Part shown: positions 7,921 to 17,048 of the stretch, in pieces
Layout of the letters: every line of letters starts with the position of its first letter
How positions within the stretch are numbered: the stretch's first letter is position 1
Assembly: GCF_020966775.1 (NCBI RefSeq)
Contig: NZ_JAJKFV010000029.1
Coordinates: 241,001-305,000, forward strand
Source of the DNA: Rhodopirellula halodulae
GTDB lineage: Bacteria; Planctomycetota; Planctomycetia; Pirellulales; Pirellulaceae
DNA: 64,000 nt
Direction: 5' to 3'
The notes under the pieces: model-generated
Seen by the model: only the letters and a program-made list of their open reading frames with translations
Database searches by the model: none
What the model was told of the DNA's origin: nothing
Translations under genes and position numbers: made by a program

Positions 7921-9540
7921 ATGCAACGCTTCTCTCTTCCGACGTTCGTGTTCTCCGTGGCCTTGGCGATTTCGCAAGCGGGCGGCTGGTCGGGAACGGC
8001 CCAGGCCGACACGCAATTGCTCGGCCCCGTTGAAACGCGGCAGTTGGGGTTGGAAGAGGTTTGGCGACGCAACCTCAGCGTTCCGGCTGGCCGTCAATCG
8101 ATCATCGACCAGAAAATGGTGGTCCATCAAACGATGAGCCATTTGTTCGTCGAAGTCATTGAGAAGTCCGCCCAAGGAGCGGAGCCAGCCGAAGCCGTCT
8201 CGGCCGACGATGCTGCGGCGGAAGAACCAGTGATCGACGAGAACGCGACGGTCTACGCTCGGATCGCTGTCGACATGGACCTGGAAAAGCGTGGTGCCGT
8301 CGATGAGGATGAAGCCAATCGCTTGGGACGGCTCGAAATCCTGCGGCTGAAACGTCGCGGCATCGAAGCCGAACTGCGGACGCGAAAAGTGCCGATGATT
8401 CGTTTCTACACTCTGTCCAATGACGGAACGGTGGAATGTCGCGATGCGGAATCAGGCGAACTGATTTGGCTGCAGCGTGTCGGAGGTGCGGGGCGAACGT
8501 ACGGTGGATTGGGAGTCGATGAGACCTACGTGACCGTTGTGAACGGCGGTGAGCTGATCAAGTTGGATGTCGCCAATGGTCAAGAATTTGGCGTCACCAA
8601 ACTGGATTACGTGCCCACGGGAGGCGCCATGCACTGCAATGGTTATGCGGTGGTGCCTTCGGTTGGCAGTCGCATCGTTTGCTACGACCTGAACAATTCC
8701 ATCCCACCGCCGTTTGCAGAAATCGTTGCCGGTGGCACCTTGAAGATGCCGGCACACTTGGCCGATGCCAACAAGGTTGCCTGGGGAACCGATCGCGGCT
8801 TTGTTTATCTGATGGAACTGGAGGGTGAGCCCAACGTGCAGTTCCGGCTGAACACCGACGGAATTGTCAGTGGTACCCCGGCGGTCGCGTCCGGCGAACG
8901 TTTCTTCTTTGGCTCGGAGTCCGGCCAAATCTACGGCTTGAAAGCCACACGTACCGGTGAGGTGTTGTGGAGTCGTCCAACGGGCGAGCCAATCTACAAC
9001 AGCCCCATCTTTTACGACGAAAAGGTCCTCTACCCGACGGCCTATGGCAATTTGATGTGTGTCTCGGCCGAAGATGGTTATTCCGTCTGGCCGAACATGG
9101 TTCCCGGCGTTCAGGAACTGCTCGGCGGCATCGATGGCAAAATCTACGCTCGCAGCATGGCGGGGTCGTTGATCGTGGTTGCGGCAGAAGACGGCAAGCT
9201 GCTGGGCCGCTTCCCGAACATTCAGCCCGATTCGTTGGTCGTCAATCGCTCGACGAATCGTCTGTATTTGGTGAACGAACGTGGCACGATGCAGTGCTTG
9301 CGTCGTCCGGGGGCGGTGTTACCGAAGGTGATTCAGTCATCCGCTCCTCCGGAAAAGGACGAGGAAGAGGCCGAACTGGAGAAGCAGGAGCCGGAGAAAA
9401 CCGATGGGGGTACCGGGACCCCGTTTGATCCAGGCGGCAATCCTTTTGGTGGCGATGGCAATGACCCATTCGGTGGCGACATGGCGGATCCGTTTGCTCC
9501 AGCCGGGGGTGCCGATCCCTTCGGCGACAGCCCTTTCTGA
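7921..9540 (+). CDS. Exported PQQ-like beta-propeller protein
   Basis: 539 residues from the ATG at 7921, which gives a signal peptide (MQRFSLPTFVFSVALAIS, cleavage after an AQA-type site). An in-frame extension to 7630 runs through the divergent promoter region and was not used. The mature part has blade repeats of the PQQ-like kind (ESGELIWLQRVGG, RTGEVLWSRPTGEPIY, EDGKLLGRF), each pairing a strand with a D/E-G turn and an aromatic. The last ~60 residues are Glu/Lys then Gly/Asp/Pro-Phe rich (FGGDGNDPFGGD) and look disordered. Such propellers without cofactor residues usually act as scaffolds in the periplasm or envelope. Whether it binds PQQ is unknown. Confidence 0.75.
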   Translation: MQRFSLPTFVFSVALAISQAGGWSGTAQADTQLLGPVETRQLGLEEVWRRNLSVPAGRQSIIDQKMVVHQTMSHLFVEVIEKSAQGAEPAEAVSADDAAAEEPVIDENATVYARIAVDMDLEKRGAVDEDEANRLGRLEILRLKRRGIEAELRTRKVPMIRFYTLSNDGTVECRDAESGELIWLQRVGGAGRTYGGLGVDETYVTVVNGGELIKLDVANGQEFGVTKLDYVPTGGAMHCNGYAVVPSVGSRIVCYDLNNSIPPPFAEIVAGGTLKMPAHLADANKVAWGTDRGFVYLMELEGEPNVQFRLNTDGIVSGTPAVASGERFFFGSESGQIYGLKATRTGEVLWSRPTGEPIYNSPIFYDEKVLYPTAYGNLMCVSAEDGYSVWPNMVPGVQELLGGIDGKIYARSMAGSLIVVAAEDGKLLGRFPNIQPDSLVVNRSTNRLYLVNERGTMQCLRRPGAVLPKVIQSSAPPEKDEEEAELEKQEPEKTDGGTGTPFDPGGNPFGGDGNDPFGGDMADPFAPAGGADPFGDSPF

Positions 9541-9590
9541 TTTCCAAAGCATGCGCTGCACCACCCGCTGTGACGGGGGGCGGTGCCATG

Positions 9591-9616
9591 GGAGCCTCGG
9601 TCGGAGGCTCCGTTTT
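9591..9616 (+). terminator. Rho-independent terminator-like hairpin after the PQQ-like gene
   Basis: GGAGCCTC (9591-9598) pairs perfectly with GAGGCTCC (9604-9611) across a 5-nt loop, followed by GTTTT. It lies ~50 bp after the PQQ-like stop and ahead of gyrB, so it probably separates the two transcripts. Confidence 0.6.
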
Positions 9617-9801
9617 CCGGGGAAATCATCATCGCGGCCGACCAATGGGGTGTCGGGGCCGATTGGGCACGTGATCTAACGCAAAGGCGTGGTTTTTGAT
9701 AGAATCTTGCCTGCTAATTGACGCCTTTTTTCGATGGGTCACCGGAACGGTTGAACGCGTCGAAAACCCCGCATTTGACGGCCTCCACGGGCCGCCCATT
9801 C

Positions 9802-12408
9802 ATGAGCGATTCTGCTTCGACTGACAACGATTCGAACGACCCCACCCAGGATCCCAACGCAGTGCCCGCCGGAGCGGTTGCCGGCGATGCGGGAGCAGGC
9901 GAAACCGAACAGTCCCCTCAGGCTCCGTTGGAACGCGTTTCCACCAGTCCCGCGGCGAACTCGGAGTACACCGACAAGGATTTGTTGCACCTTTCCGACT
10001 TGGAACACGTGCGTGAACGTCCCGGGATGTACATCGGTGACACCACCGCTCGCGGTTTGCACCACCTCGTCTACGAAGTGGTCGACAACTCGATCGACGA
10101 AGCGATGGCTGGGTTTGCTCAAGCCGTCAGCGTGACGGTTCACACCGATGGCAGTGTCACGGTCGAAGACGACGGCCGCGGAATTCCCGTGACCCGGCAC
10201 GACCAATTGTCCGAAGAACTCGATCGAGAAGTCAGCACGTTGGAAGGCGTGATGACCGTGTTGAAGTTCGGCGGCAAGTTTGAAAAAGGGGCTTACCAGA
10301 CCTCCGGTGGTCTGCACGGCGTCGGTGTCACCGTGGTGAACTTCCTGAGCCAATGGACCGAGGTCGAAGTCAGCCGCGATGGATCGACGTGGACCCAGGG
10401 CTACGAGCGCGGTGTGCCAACCGGTCCGATCCAAAAAGGCCGTCCAACGAAGAAGACCGGAACCAAGACAACGTTCAAAGCGGACGGTCAAATCTTCAGC
10501 GTCACCAAATACAGCTTCGACACGCTGCAAAAACGTTTGCAGGAACTCGCGTTCCTCAACAGTGGTGTGCGAATCAAGTTCCTGGACGAGCGAAACGGCG
10601 AAGGCGGCGACTATCAATTCGATCGCGGGATCGTCGAATTCGTGGAACACCTGAACCGTGCCAGCGATGCGTTGCACAGCGACGTGATTCAGTTTGTTGG
10701 CAGCAAGGACGGAGTCGAATACGACATCGCTCTGCAGTACAGCACCGAGTTCACCGAAACCGTTCAATCGTACGTCAACAACATTCACACGATCGAAGGC
10801 GGAACGCACGTGTCGGGTTTCCGCTCGGCATTGACGCGAACCCTGAACAACTACGGCAAGAAAGAAGGGCTGTTCAAGAACACCACGCCGACCGGTGATG
10901 ACTTTCGCGAAGGATTGACGGCGGTCATCAGCGTCCGTGTACCGCACCCGCAGTTCGAAGGCCAAACCAAAACCAAGTTGGGCAATGGTGAAGTCGACGG
11001 AATCATCACCAGCGGTGTCGGCGAGTCGTTGACGAAGTACTTGGAGGAGAATCCTCGTACGGCCAAGGCGTTGGTCCGGAAGGGATTGTTGGCCGCGGAA
11101 GCTCGCGAAGCGGCTCGCAAGGCCAAAGACCAACTCCGCAAACGAAAGGATGCTTTGGGCGGCGGCGGGCTGCCAGGAAAGCTCCGGGACTGCATCTCCA
11201 AGAACATGGAGGAGTGTGAAGTCTACTTGGTCGAAGGTGATTCGGCAGGTGGATCGGCCGAAGGTGGCCGGATGCGAGAGTATCAAGCCATCCTGCCGCT
11301 TCGCGGTAAGATCATCAACGCTTACAAGAGCCGCGAAGACAAGGTGCTGGCCAACGAAGAAGTCCAGTCCATGATCCAGGCGATCGGGACCGGTATCGGA
11401 GCCGATCAAGATCTCTCACGTCGACGTTACAACAAAGTCATCATCATGACTGACGCCGACGTCGACGGCAGCCACATTCGCACCTTGTTGTTGTGCTTCT
11501 TCTATCGACAGATGTACCAGTTGGTGGCCGCCGGGCACGTGTACGTGGCTCAACCGCCGCTGTTCCGGGTTTCTCAAGGAAAGAACCGGTACTACGTCCA
11601 GTCCGAAGACGAAATGAAGAGCCAGTTGCTGGATCGTGGTCTGAATGACACCCGGTTTGAAACCGAGGATGGTCGCAGTGCGGAAGGCGATGCGATGCGA
11701 GCCTTGTGCGTGGCGTTGGCGTCCATGGAAGACGCGATCGTGGCGTTGGAACGTCGCGGTGTTGGCCTTCGAGTTCACGCGGAACGCTTCGATCCGGTCA
11801 CGGGCAAGCTACCGCCGTTCTTGTTGACGATCCAAGGCGAAGAGCATTGGTTCATGAAGCAAGCCGATGTCGAGACCTACCTGGAACAAAACAACGCGAC
11901 GCTGGACATCGATCAACCCGAAGACGAGACCGTCGAGGAAGCCGAAGCCACCGAGAGTGACGAACCGTCCAAAGTGGTCGCTCACTTGGCTGAGCTGCAC
12001 GAAGTGCGAACGATCAACAGTGGTTTGAAGGACATGGAGCCGCTCGGGTTTGGTTTGCAAGACTTGATCCCAATGGATCGAACCGGATCGACCAACCCGC
12101 GTTTCGAGTTGGTTCGTGGGGAAGACCTGCGACGACCAATGGAGGATTTGCGAGCGTTGTTGCCGGAGGTTCGAGCCGCCGGTGAAAAAGGCTTGCAAGT
12201 GACTCGCTTTAAAGGGTTGGGCGAAATGAACGCGGAAGAGCTTCGCGAAACAACGCTCGATCCAACGAACCGAACGTTGATCAAGGTCAATCTGACGGAC
12301 GCCGGTGCGGCGGACGAAATGTTCCGACTGTTGATGGGCGACAAGGTCGAACCTCGTCGCGAATTCATCGAAACCCACGCACTTGATGTGCGAAACTTGG
12401 ACGTCTGA
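9802..12408 (+). CDS. gyrB: DNA gyrase subunit B
   Basis: 868 residues from ATG 9802; an upstream TTG in frame adds 28 residues without similarity. The first ~60 residues are an acidic, low-complexity leader. The GHKL ATPase follows (DNSIDEAMAG, DDGRGIPV, GLHGVGVTVVNFLS), then the transducer, then the TOPRIM domain (YLVEGDSAGG, DADVDGSHI) and the C-terminal RFKGLGEMNAEEL motif. A ~170-residue insert sits between the DxD motif and RFKGLGEM, as in Gram-negative-type GyrB, and includes a Glu/Asp-rich loop. It forms the ATPase half of gyrase, which supercoils DNA. gyrA, dnaN and recF are not adjacent; instead a moxR gene starts 3 bp after the stop. Confidence 0.97.
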   Translation: MSDSASTDNDSNDPTQDPNAVPAGAVAGDAGAGETEQSPQAPLERVSTSPAANSEYTDKDLLHLSDLEHVRERPGMYIGDTTARGLHHLVYEVVDNSIDEAMAGFAQAVSVTVHTDGSVTVEDDGRGIPVTRHDQLSEELDREVSTLEGVMTVLKFGGKFEKGAYQTSGGLHGVGVTVVNFLSQWTEVEVSRDGSTWTQGYERGVPTGPIQKGRPTKKTGTKTTFKADGQIFSVTKYSFDTLQKRLQELAFLNSGVRIKFLDERNGEGGDYQFDRGIVEFVEHLNRASDALHSDVIQFVGSKDGVEYDIALQYSTEFTETVQSYVNNIHTIEGGTHVSGFRSALTRTLNNYGKKEGLFKNTTPTGDDFREGLTAVISVRVPHPQFEGQTKTKLGNGEVDGIITSGVGESLTKYLEENPRTAKALVRKGLLAAEAREAARKAKDQLRKRKDALGGGGLPGKLRDCISKNMEECEVYLVEGDSAGGSAEGGRMREYQAILPLRGKIINAYKSREDKVLANEEVQSMIQAIGTGIGADQDLSRRRYNKVIIMTDADVDGSHIRTLLLCFFYRQMYQLVAAGHVYVAQPPLFRVSQGKNRYYVQSEDEMKSQLLDRGLNDTRFETEDGRSAEGDAMRALCVALASMEDAIVALERRGVGLRVHAERFDPVTGKLPPFLLTIQGEEHWFMKQADVETYLEQNNATLDIDQPEDETVEEAEATESDEPSKVVAHLAELHEVRTINSGLKDMEPLGFGLQDLIPMDRTGSTNPRFELVRGEDLRRPMEDLRALLPEVRAAGEKGLQVTRFKGLGEMNAEELRETTLDPTNRTLIKVNLTDAGAADEMFRLLMGDKVEPRREFIETHALDVRNLDV

Positions 12409-12411
12409 TTC

Positions 12412-13446
12412 ATGGTCACACCGCCACCCAAAGATGATTCTGCTGGTTCGGATGTTGAAGTGGCGGAGGCGTTGATTCAAAGCGTTTCGCAGGTCAAAGA
12501 GCAGGTCGGCCGAATCGTGGTCGGCCAGGGTGAGGTGATCGAGCAGTTGCTGATCGCCATCTTGGCTCGCGGGCATTGTTTGCTTGAAGGCGTGCCGGGT
12601 TTGGCGAAAACGTTGATGGTCAGAACATTGGCCAGTTCCATGAACCTGGATTTTCGGCGGATTCAATTCACGCCGGATTTGATGCCGGGCGACATCACCG
12701 GAACCGACATCATTCAGGAAGACCACGAAACCGGACATCGCGAAATGTTGTTTCGGCCTGGGCCCGTGTTCACGCAAATGCTGTTGGCCGACGAGATCAA
12801 CCGAACACCGCCAAAGACGCAGGCGGCATTGTTGGAAGCGATGCAGGAGCACGAGGTCACCGCGGGCGGCAAGACCTATGCATTGAAAGAACCGTTCTTT
12901 GTCTTGGCCACGCAAAACCCAATTGAGCAGGAAGGCACTTACCCCTTGCCGGAAGCTCAACGCGATCGTTTCCTGTTCCATGTTGTGGTTGGCTATCCGT
13001 CACGCGATCAAGAGGCCGAGATTGTGGAACGAACGACGTCCGGCGATTTGGCGGATGTCCAACCGGTGGTCAGCGGCGAGGACATTTGCCGATTCCAGTC
13101 CGTGGTGCGTCGCGTTCCGTTGCCGGAGCATGTCAAGAATTGGGTGATCGATGCGGTTCGGTCCGCTCGACCCAACGAAGCCGACGCGAAAGATTGGGTC
13201 AAGGAATGGATCCAATGGGGGCCGGGGCCTCGGGCGAGCCAGCAATTGGTGCTGGCGTCCAAGGCTCGTGCGTTGTTGCACGGTCGAACCCACGTCACGT
13301 TGGAAGACGCGCAAGCATTGGCTTTGCCGGTCTTGCGTCACCGAATCGTGCCGACGTTTTCCGCGGAAGCCGACGGGATCTCGGTGGAGGACTTGGTGGG
13401 CCGTTTGGTCGCCGAGCAATCCGCCGGTGCCGCGTCCGTTCTGTAG
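12412..13446 (+). CDS. MoxR-family AAA+ ATPase (first copy)
   Basis: 344 residues. Walker A is GVPGLAKT, Walker B LLADEINR, with the family's [14 protein letters not shown] and the sensor stretch [19 protein letters not shown]. MoxR ATPases act as chaperones that mature or insert metal cofactors into partner proteins, usually beside von Willebrand partners. Here no partner follows: the gene starts 3 bp after gyrB and runs into the convergent pheA 20 bp beyond its stop. It is close kin to the second MoxR at 25.4 kb and the two share most signature stretches. Expression with gyrB is inferred from spacing. Confidence 0.9.
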   Translation: MVTPPPKDDSAGSDVEVAEALIQSVSQVKEQVGRIVVGQGEVIEQLLIAILARGHCLLEGVPGLAKTLMVRTLASSMNLDFRRIQFTPDLMPGDITGTDIIQEDHETGHREMLFRPGPVFTQMLLADEINRTPPKTQAALLEAMQEHEVTAGGKTYALKEPFFVLATQNPIEQEGTYPLPEAQRDRFLFHVVVGYPSRDQEAEIVERTTSGDLADVQPVVSGEDICRFQSVVRRVPLPEHVKNWVIDAVRSARPNEADAKDWVKEWIQWGPGPRASQQLVLASKARALLHGRTHVTLEDAQALALPVLRHRIVPTFSAEADGISVEDLVGRLVAEQSAGAASVL

Positions 13447-13466
13447 CCAATCGCGGCTGGCGATCC

Positions 13467-14543
13467 TCAGCCCTCAGCCCTCGCGCCTTTCGCGTAGCTG
13501 CCCAGCACATGCGTGTGATGCGTGGCGGATTGCAACGCTTCGATGGCGTTGGCGACCTTCGTGTCTTGCTGGTGACCGGGGAACTCCACGACGAAGAAGT
13601 ATTCGTTGTGGGTACCTGGTTGAGGGAAGGATTCGATCCAGGTCAGGTTGAGGTCGTGCTGTTTGAAGATGCCCATCACATCGGCGAGGGCACCGGGTTG
13701 GTGAGCGACTTGGAAGAGCAGCGTGGTTTTGTCGTTTCCGCTTGGCGTGGGTTGATCATGTCCGAGCACGGCGAATCGTGTGACGTTGTTCCGATTGTCT
13801 TCAATGTTCGCGCCCACCACTCGCAATCCTTGTCGACGACCGGCCGCTTCACTGGCGATCGCCGCGATGCCGGGTTGAGAGGCGGCGAGTTTTGCTGCGG
13901 CGGCGGTCGAGCTGCACTCAATCAATTTTGCTTTGGGCAGATGAGTGTTCAGCCAAAGGCGGCACTGCGAGATCGCTTGAGGTTTGCTGTGCACTTCAGT
14001 GATGGATTCGCGATCGCACATCGCCAGCAGTTGATGATGGATGGCCAATTGGACCTCACCCACGATCGATGCTTCGCCTTGGGAGAGTCTGCCGAAGGTG
14101 TCCACGATTCGTCCGTCGGTGCTATTTTCAATCGGCACGATACCGCCGGCGCAGTCGCCACGTCCCACCGTTTCGAAGACGGTGCCAATGGAGCTGACGG
14201 GCAGCAGGTTGGCGCCTTCGCCGAAATAAGCAATCGCCGCCAAGTGACTGTAGCTGTCCATCGGACCCAGGAACGCGTAGGCACCTGGATGCGATGCTCG
14301 CCAGCATGTCGAGGCGATGTGACGTAGCACGTCGCGTTGGTCGTCTTGGCCAATGGGTGAGTTGGCTTGGTCCGCGACAAGTTGGTCAATGATGCAGAGA
14401 GTTTGCGCCCAAGAAATGCTGACTTGGCGCTCATCGTCTTTGCCGTCGTCATCCGCTTTCATGGCGAGGCAGCGTCGCTGCAGCAGTTCCAGGATCTGTT
14501 GATCGATGGAACGGATCGTATCGCGTGATTCAGGTGTGCTCAT
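13467..14543 (-). CDS. pheA: Prephenate dehydratase with degenerate chorismate-mutase-like N terminus
   Basis: 358 residues from the ATG at 14543 (MSTPES). Residues ~1-80 resemble the first helix of an AroQ chorismate mutase (IRSIDQQILELLQRR), but the Lys/Arg-Glu catalytic pattern of the later helices is hard to find. The dehydratase part begins AYAFLGPMDSYSHLA, includes GIVPIENSTDGR and the key Thr-Arg-Phe in NNVTRFAVLG. A C-terminal ACT domain follows with HQPGALADVM and IESFPQP, where the usual Phe-binding ESRP is changed. It converts prephenate to phenylpyruvate in phenylalanine synthesis. The stop codon lies in a CTCAGCC-type short repeat. Mutase activity is doubtful. Confidence 0.9.
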   Translation of the reverse strand: MSTPESRDTIRSIDQQILELLQRRCLAMKADDDGKDDERQVSISWAQTLCIIDQLVADQANSPIGQDDQRDVLRHIASTCWRASHPGAYAFLGPMDSYSHLAAIAYFGEGANLLPVSSIGTVFETVGRGDCAGGIVPIENSTDGRIVDTFGRLSQGEASIVGEVQLAIHHQLLAMCDRESITEVHSKPQAISQCRLWLNTHLPKAKLIECSSTAAAAKLAASQPGIAAIASEAAGRRQGLRVVGANIEDNRNNVTRFAVLGHDQPTPSGNDKTTLLFQVAHQPGALADVMGIFKQHDLNLTWIESFPQPGTHNEYFFVVEFPGHQQDTKVANAIEALQSATHHTHVLGSYAKGARAEG

Positions 14544-14740
14544 TCGGGCGAAAATTCGGGCAAGAGCAAAGGGTGACTGCCGATTTGGCAAGCCGGCATT
14601 GTGGCATGGGGGCGGGTTGAGAAGGGGCTGCCAAAATCGTTTTTAAAGATTTTTTGAAAGGATGCTGGGTTGCGAAAAAGCAGTGAATTGCTGTGTTTTC
14701 TGTGTGTGTCGTTTTGGCAAGTAGAGCGAAGAAAGGCCTC

Positions 14741-14756
14741 TGGCACAGATCTTGCC
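14741..14756 (+). promoter_or_regulatory. Sigma-54 type -24/-12 element upstream of dnaK
   Basis: TGGCACAGATCTTGCC matches the RpoN consensus TGGCAC-N5-TTGC, with GG at 14742-14743 and GC at 14754-14755 separated by exactly 10 bases and a pyrimidine before TGG. It points at dnaK, whose ATG is 130 bp downstream, predicting a leader of ~120 nt. An AT-rich tract (ATCGTTTTTAAAGATTTTTT near 14636) lies ~100 bp upstream, where an IHF or activator site might be. No CIRCE element was found. No transcription data are available. Confidence 0.5.
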
Positions 14757-14885
14757 ATATCTGGCGATCGAGACAAAAGGCTGACGAAATGGACCGCCAA
14801 GGTGCCCCGGTCGGCCCAACGAATAACAAATTCATTACCAAACACTGACACCACCATCCCGTTCGGACACAGGAGTACCCGCACC

Positions 14886-16823
14886 ATGGCACAAGGCGAA
14901 AAAATCATTGGTATCGACCTCGGGACCACGAACAGCGTGGTTGCGATCATGGAAGGGAGTGAGCCCAAGGTCATTCCCAACCCCGAAGGCAACCGACTGA
15001 CACCCAGTGTCGTCGCTTTCACCGACAAGCAAGAGACCATCGTCGGCGAACCAGCCCGACGTCAAGCCGTCACCAACCCGAAACGCACCGTTTACTCGGC
15101 GAAGCGTTTCATGGGGCGTCGTCACAACGAAGTTCAATCGGAAGAAAAAATGGTGCCCTACGGCATCACCGGTGGAGCAGGTGACTACGTCAAAATTCAA
15201 GTTGGCGACAACGAATACACGCCTCAAGAAATCTCGGCCAAAGTCCTTCGCAAACTGAAGGAATCGGCTGAGTCTTACTTGGGGCACAAGGTCAACAAGG
15301 CCGTCATCACCGTTCCCGCTTATTTCAACGACGCGCAACGTCAAGCGACCAAAGACGCTGGGCAGATCGCAGGTTTGGAAGTCGCGCGGATCATCAACGA
15401 GCCCACCGCGGCTGCTCTCGCTTATGGTTTGGACAAGACCAAAGACGAAAGCATCATCGTGTTTGACCTTGGTGGTGGTACGTTCGACGTTTCCGTCTTG
15501 GAAGTTGCCGACAGTGGTGACGAAGAGCAGGAAAGCCGAGTCTTCCAAGTGGTCAGCACCTCGGGTGACACGCACCTCGGTGGCGACGACTTTGACGAAG
15601 CCTTGATCAACTACGTTGCCAGCGAATTCCAAAAGGAAAACGGCATCGATCTGCGGAACGATGCGATGGCACTGCAACGTTTGCAAGAAGCCTGCGAAAA
15701 GGCCAAGAAAGAACTGAGCTCGTTGCCAGAAACCGACATCAACTTGCCCTTCATCACGATGGACGCTTCCGGACCGAAGCACCTGACGATGAAGATCACT
15801 CGTTCGAAATTCGAAGAGCTGATTGATGATTTGGTGGAACGTTGCCGCGGCCCAGTGTTGCAAGCATTGAAAGATGCTGGTTTGGATCCCAAAGACATCG
15901 ACGAGATCGTCTTGGTCGGTGGTAGCACGCGAGTGCCAAAGGTTCGTGAAGTTGTCAAAAGCATCTTCGGAAAGGACCCGCACCAAGGTGTGAACCCCGA
16001 CGAAGTTGTCGCCGTTGGTGCTGCGATTCAAGGCAGCGTCTTGGCGGGTGATCGCAACGACGTGTTGTTGTTGGACGTGACTCCATTGACCTTGGGAATT
16101 GAAACCGAAGGTGGTGTGATGACCGCTTTGGTCGAACGCAACACCACGATTCCGGCGGAAAAGAAGAACGTCTTCAGCACCGCCGCCGACAATCAAACCG
16201 CGGTGACCGTTCGCGTGTTCCAGGGTGAACGCAAGATGGCCAACGCCAACCGGTTGCTTGCTGAATTCAATCTGGATGACATTCCAGCCGCCCCGCGTGG
16301 CGTGCCTCAGATCGAAGTCAAATTTGACATCGACCAAAACGGCATCCTGAGCGTTTCGGCGAAGGAACTGAAGACTGGAAAAGAAGCCAACGTCGAAATC
16401 AAAGACAGCGGTGCGTTGTCCGAGAGCGACATCGAGCAGATGCAAAAAGATGCCGAAGCCAACGCCGAAGAAGACAAGCGTCAATTCGAGTTGGTGGAAG
16501 CTCGCAACAAGGTGAACCAGCAGGTTTACCAGCTCGAGAAGCTGATGACCGAAAACGATGAGAAGCTGTCCGATGACGACAAGGCTCCGATGAACGCTGC
16601 GATCGAAAAAGTCAAGAAAGCCGCCGAAGGCGATGACTTGGCTGAGATCAAAGCCGCCTCGGATGAATTGGAAGCCGCATCGCAAGCCTTCAGCAAAGTC
16701 TTGTACGAGAAGACGGACGCTGCGGGTGACGCGGGAGCCGATGCTTCAGGAGCCGCCGGCGCGGCTGCTGGAGGCGGTGATGACGACGACGCAATCGACG
16801 CGGAGTTCGAAGTCAAAGAATGA
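14886..16823 (+). CDS. dnaK: Chaperone DnaK (Hsp70)
   Basis: 645 residues from ATG 14886, preceded by GGAGTACCC; the longer reading frame to 14670 covers the promoter. Hsp70 signatures are complete: [39 protein letters not shown], the linker [11 protein letters not shown] and the substrate domain, then a helical lid and a Gly/Ala-rich tail ending DAEFEVKE. It is the ATP-driven cytoplasmic chaperone. grpE and dnaJ are not next to it; clpB follows 225 bp downstream behind a terminator. A sigma-54 type element sits upstream, which would be an unusual control for a dnaK. Confidence 0.98.
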   Translation: MAQGEKIIGIDLGTTNSVVAIMEGSEPKVIPNPEGNRLTPSVVAFTDKQETIVGEPARRQAVTNPKRTVYSAKRFMGRRHNEVQSEEKMVPYGITGGAGDYVKIQVGDNEYTPQEISAKVLRKLKESAESYLGHKVNKAVITVPAYFNDAQRQATKDAGQIAGLEVARIINEPTAAALAYGLDKTKDESIIVFDLGGGTFDVSVLEVADSGDEEQESRVFQVVSTSGDTHLGGDDFDEALINYVASEFQKENGIDLRNDAMALQRLQEACEKAKKELSSLPETDINLPFITMDASGPKHLTMKITRSKFEELIDDLVERCRGPVLQALKDAGLDPKDIDEIVLVGGSTRVPKVREVVKSIFGKDPHQGVNPDEVVAVGAAIQGSVLAGDRNDVLLLDVTPLTLGIETEGGVMTALVERNTTIPAEKKNVFSTAADNQTAVTVRVFQGERKMANANRLLAEFNLDDIPAAPRGVPQIEVKFDIDQNGILSVSAKELKTGKEANVEIKDSGALSESDIEQMQKDAEANAEEDKRQFELVEARNKVNQQVYQLEKLMTENDEKLSDDDKAPMNAAIEKVKKAAEGDDLAEIKAASDELEAASQAFSKVLYEKTDAAGDAGADASGAAGAAAGGGDDDDAIDAEFEVKE

Positions 16824-16879
16824 CCTAACCGATGTGAGTCGGATGGTTTCACCTTTCGGCTCGCACGTTCTTGATAACG

Positions 16880-16929
16880 GCGAGTCTCGTTCGGCTGTTT
16901 CGGCAGCCGAATGGGCGCTCGCTTTTTTT
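16880..16929 (+). terminator. Rho-independent terminator after dnaK
   Basis: An inner perfect stem TTCGGCTG (16890-16897) / CAGCCGAA (16904-16911) and an outer stem GCGAG (16880-16884) / CTCGC (16918-16922) are followed at once by seven T (16923-16929). It lies 57 bp after dnaK and should separate it from clpB. Confidence 0.8.
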
Positions 16930-17048
16930 ATGCCTCCTTTCGACATGGTTTTTGTGCAAGTCGACCGACGCGGAGTCGTTTTGCATCGCCAAGTGGCCTC
17001 CGCGACCCACCAACTTATCCCACCCTTTTCTCTGCCCCGGAGGTTCCG

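Noticed and set aside
9739-11409. Long open frame of 556 codons antisense to gyrB
   Set aside because: It is the mirror of a strongly conserved gene in GC-rich DNA with regular codon use, and its translation has no recognisable domain.
13086-14327. Open frame of 413 codons across the end of moxR and antisense to pheA
   Set aside because: It crosses two real convergent genes and has no domain or signal.
14544-14885. CIRCE or HrcA-type operator before dnaK
   Set aside because: No TTAGCACTC-N9-GAGTGCTAA or near match was found in the whole gap.
14835-16685. Long open frame of 616 codons antisense to dnaK
   Set aside because: Same reason; dnaK covers it fully, and the predicted product is Phe/Val/Asp rich without motifs.
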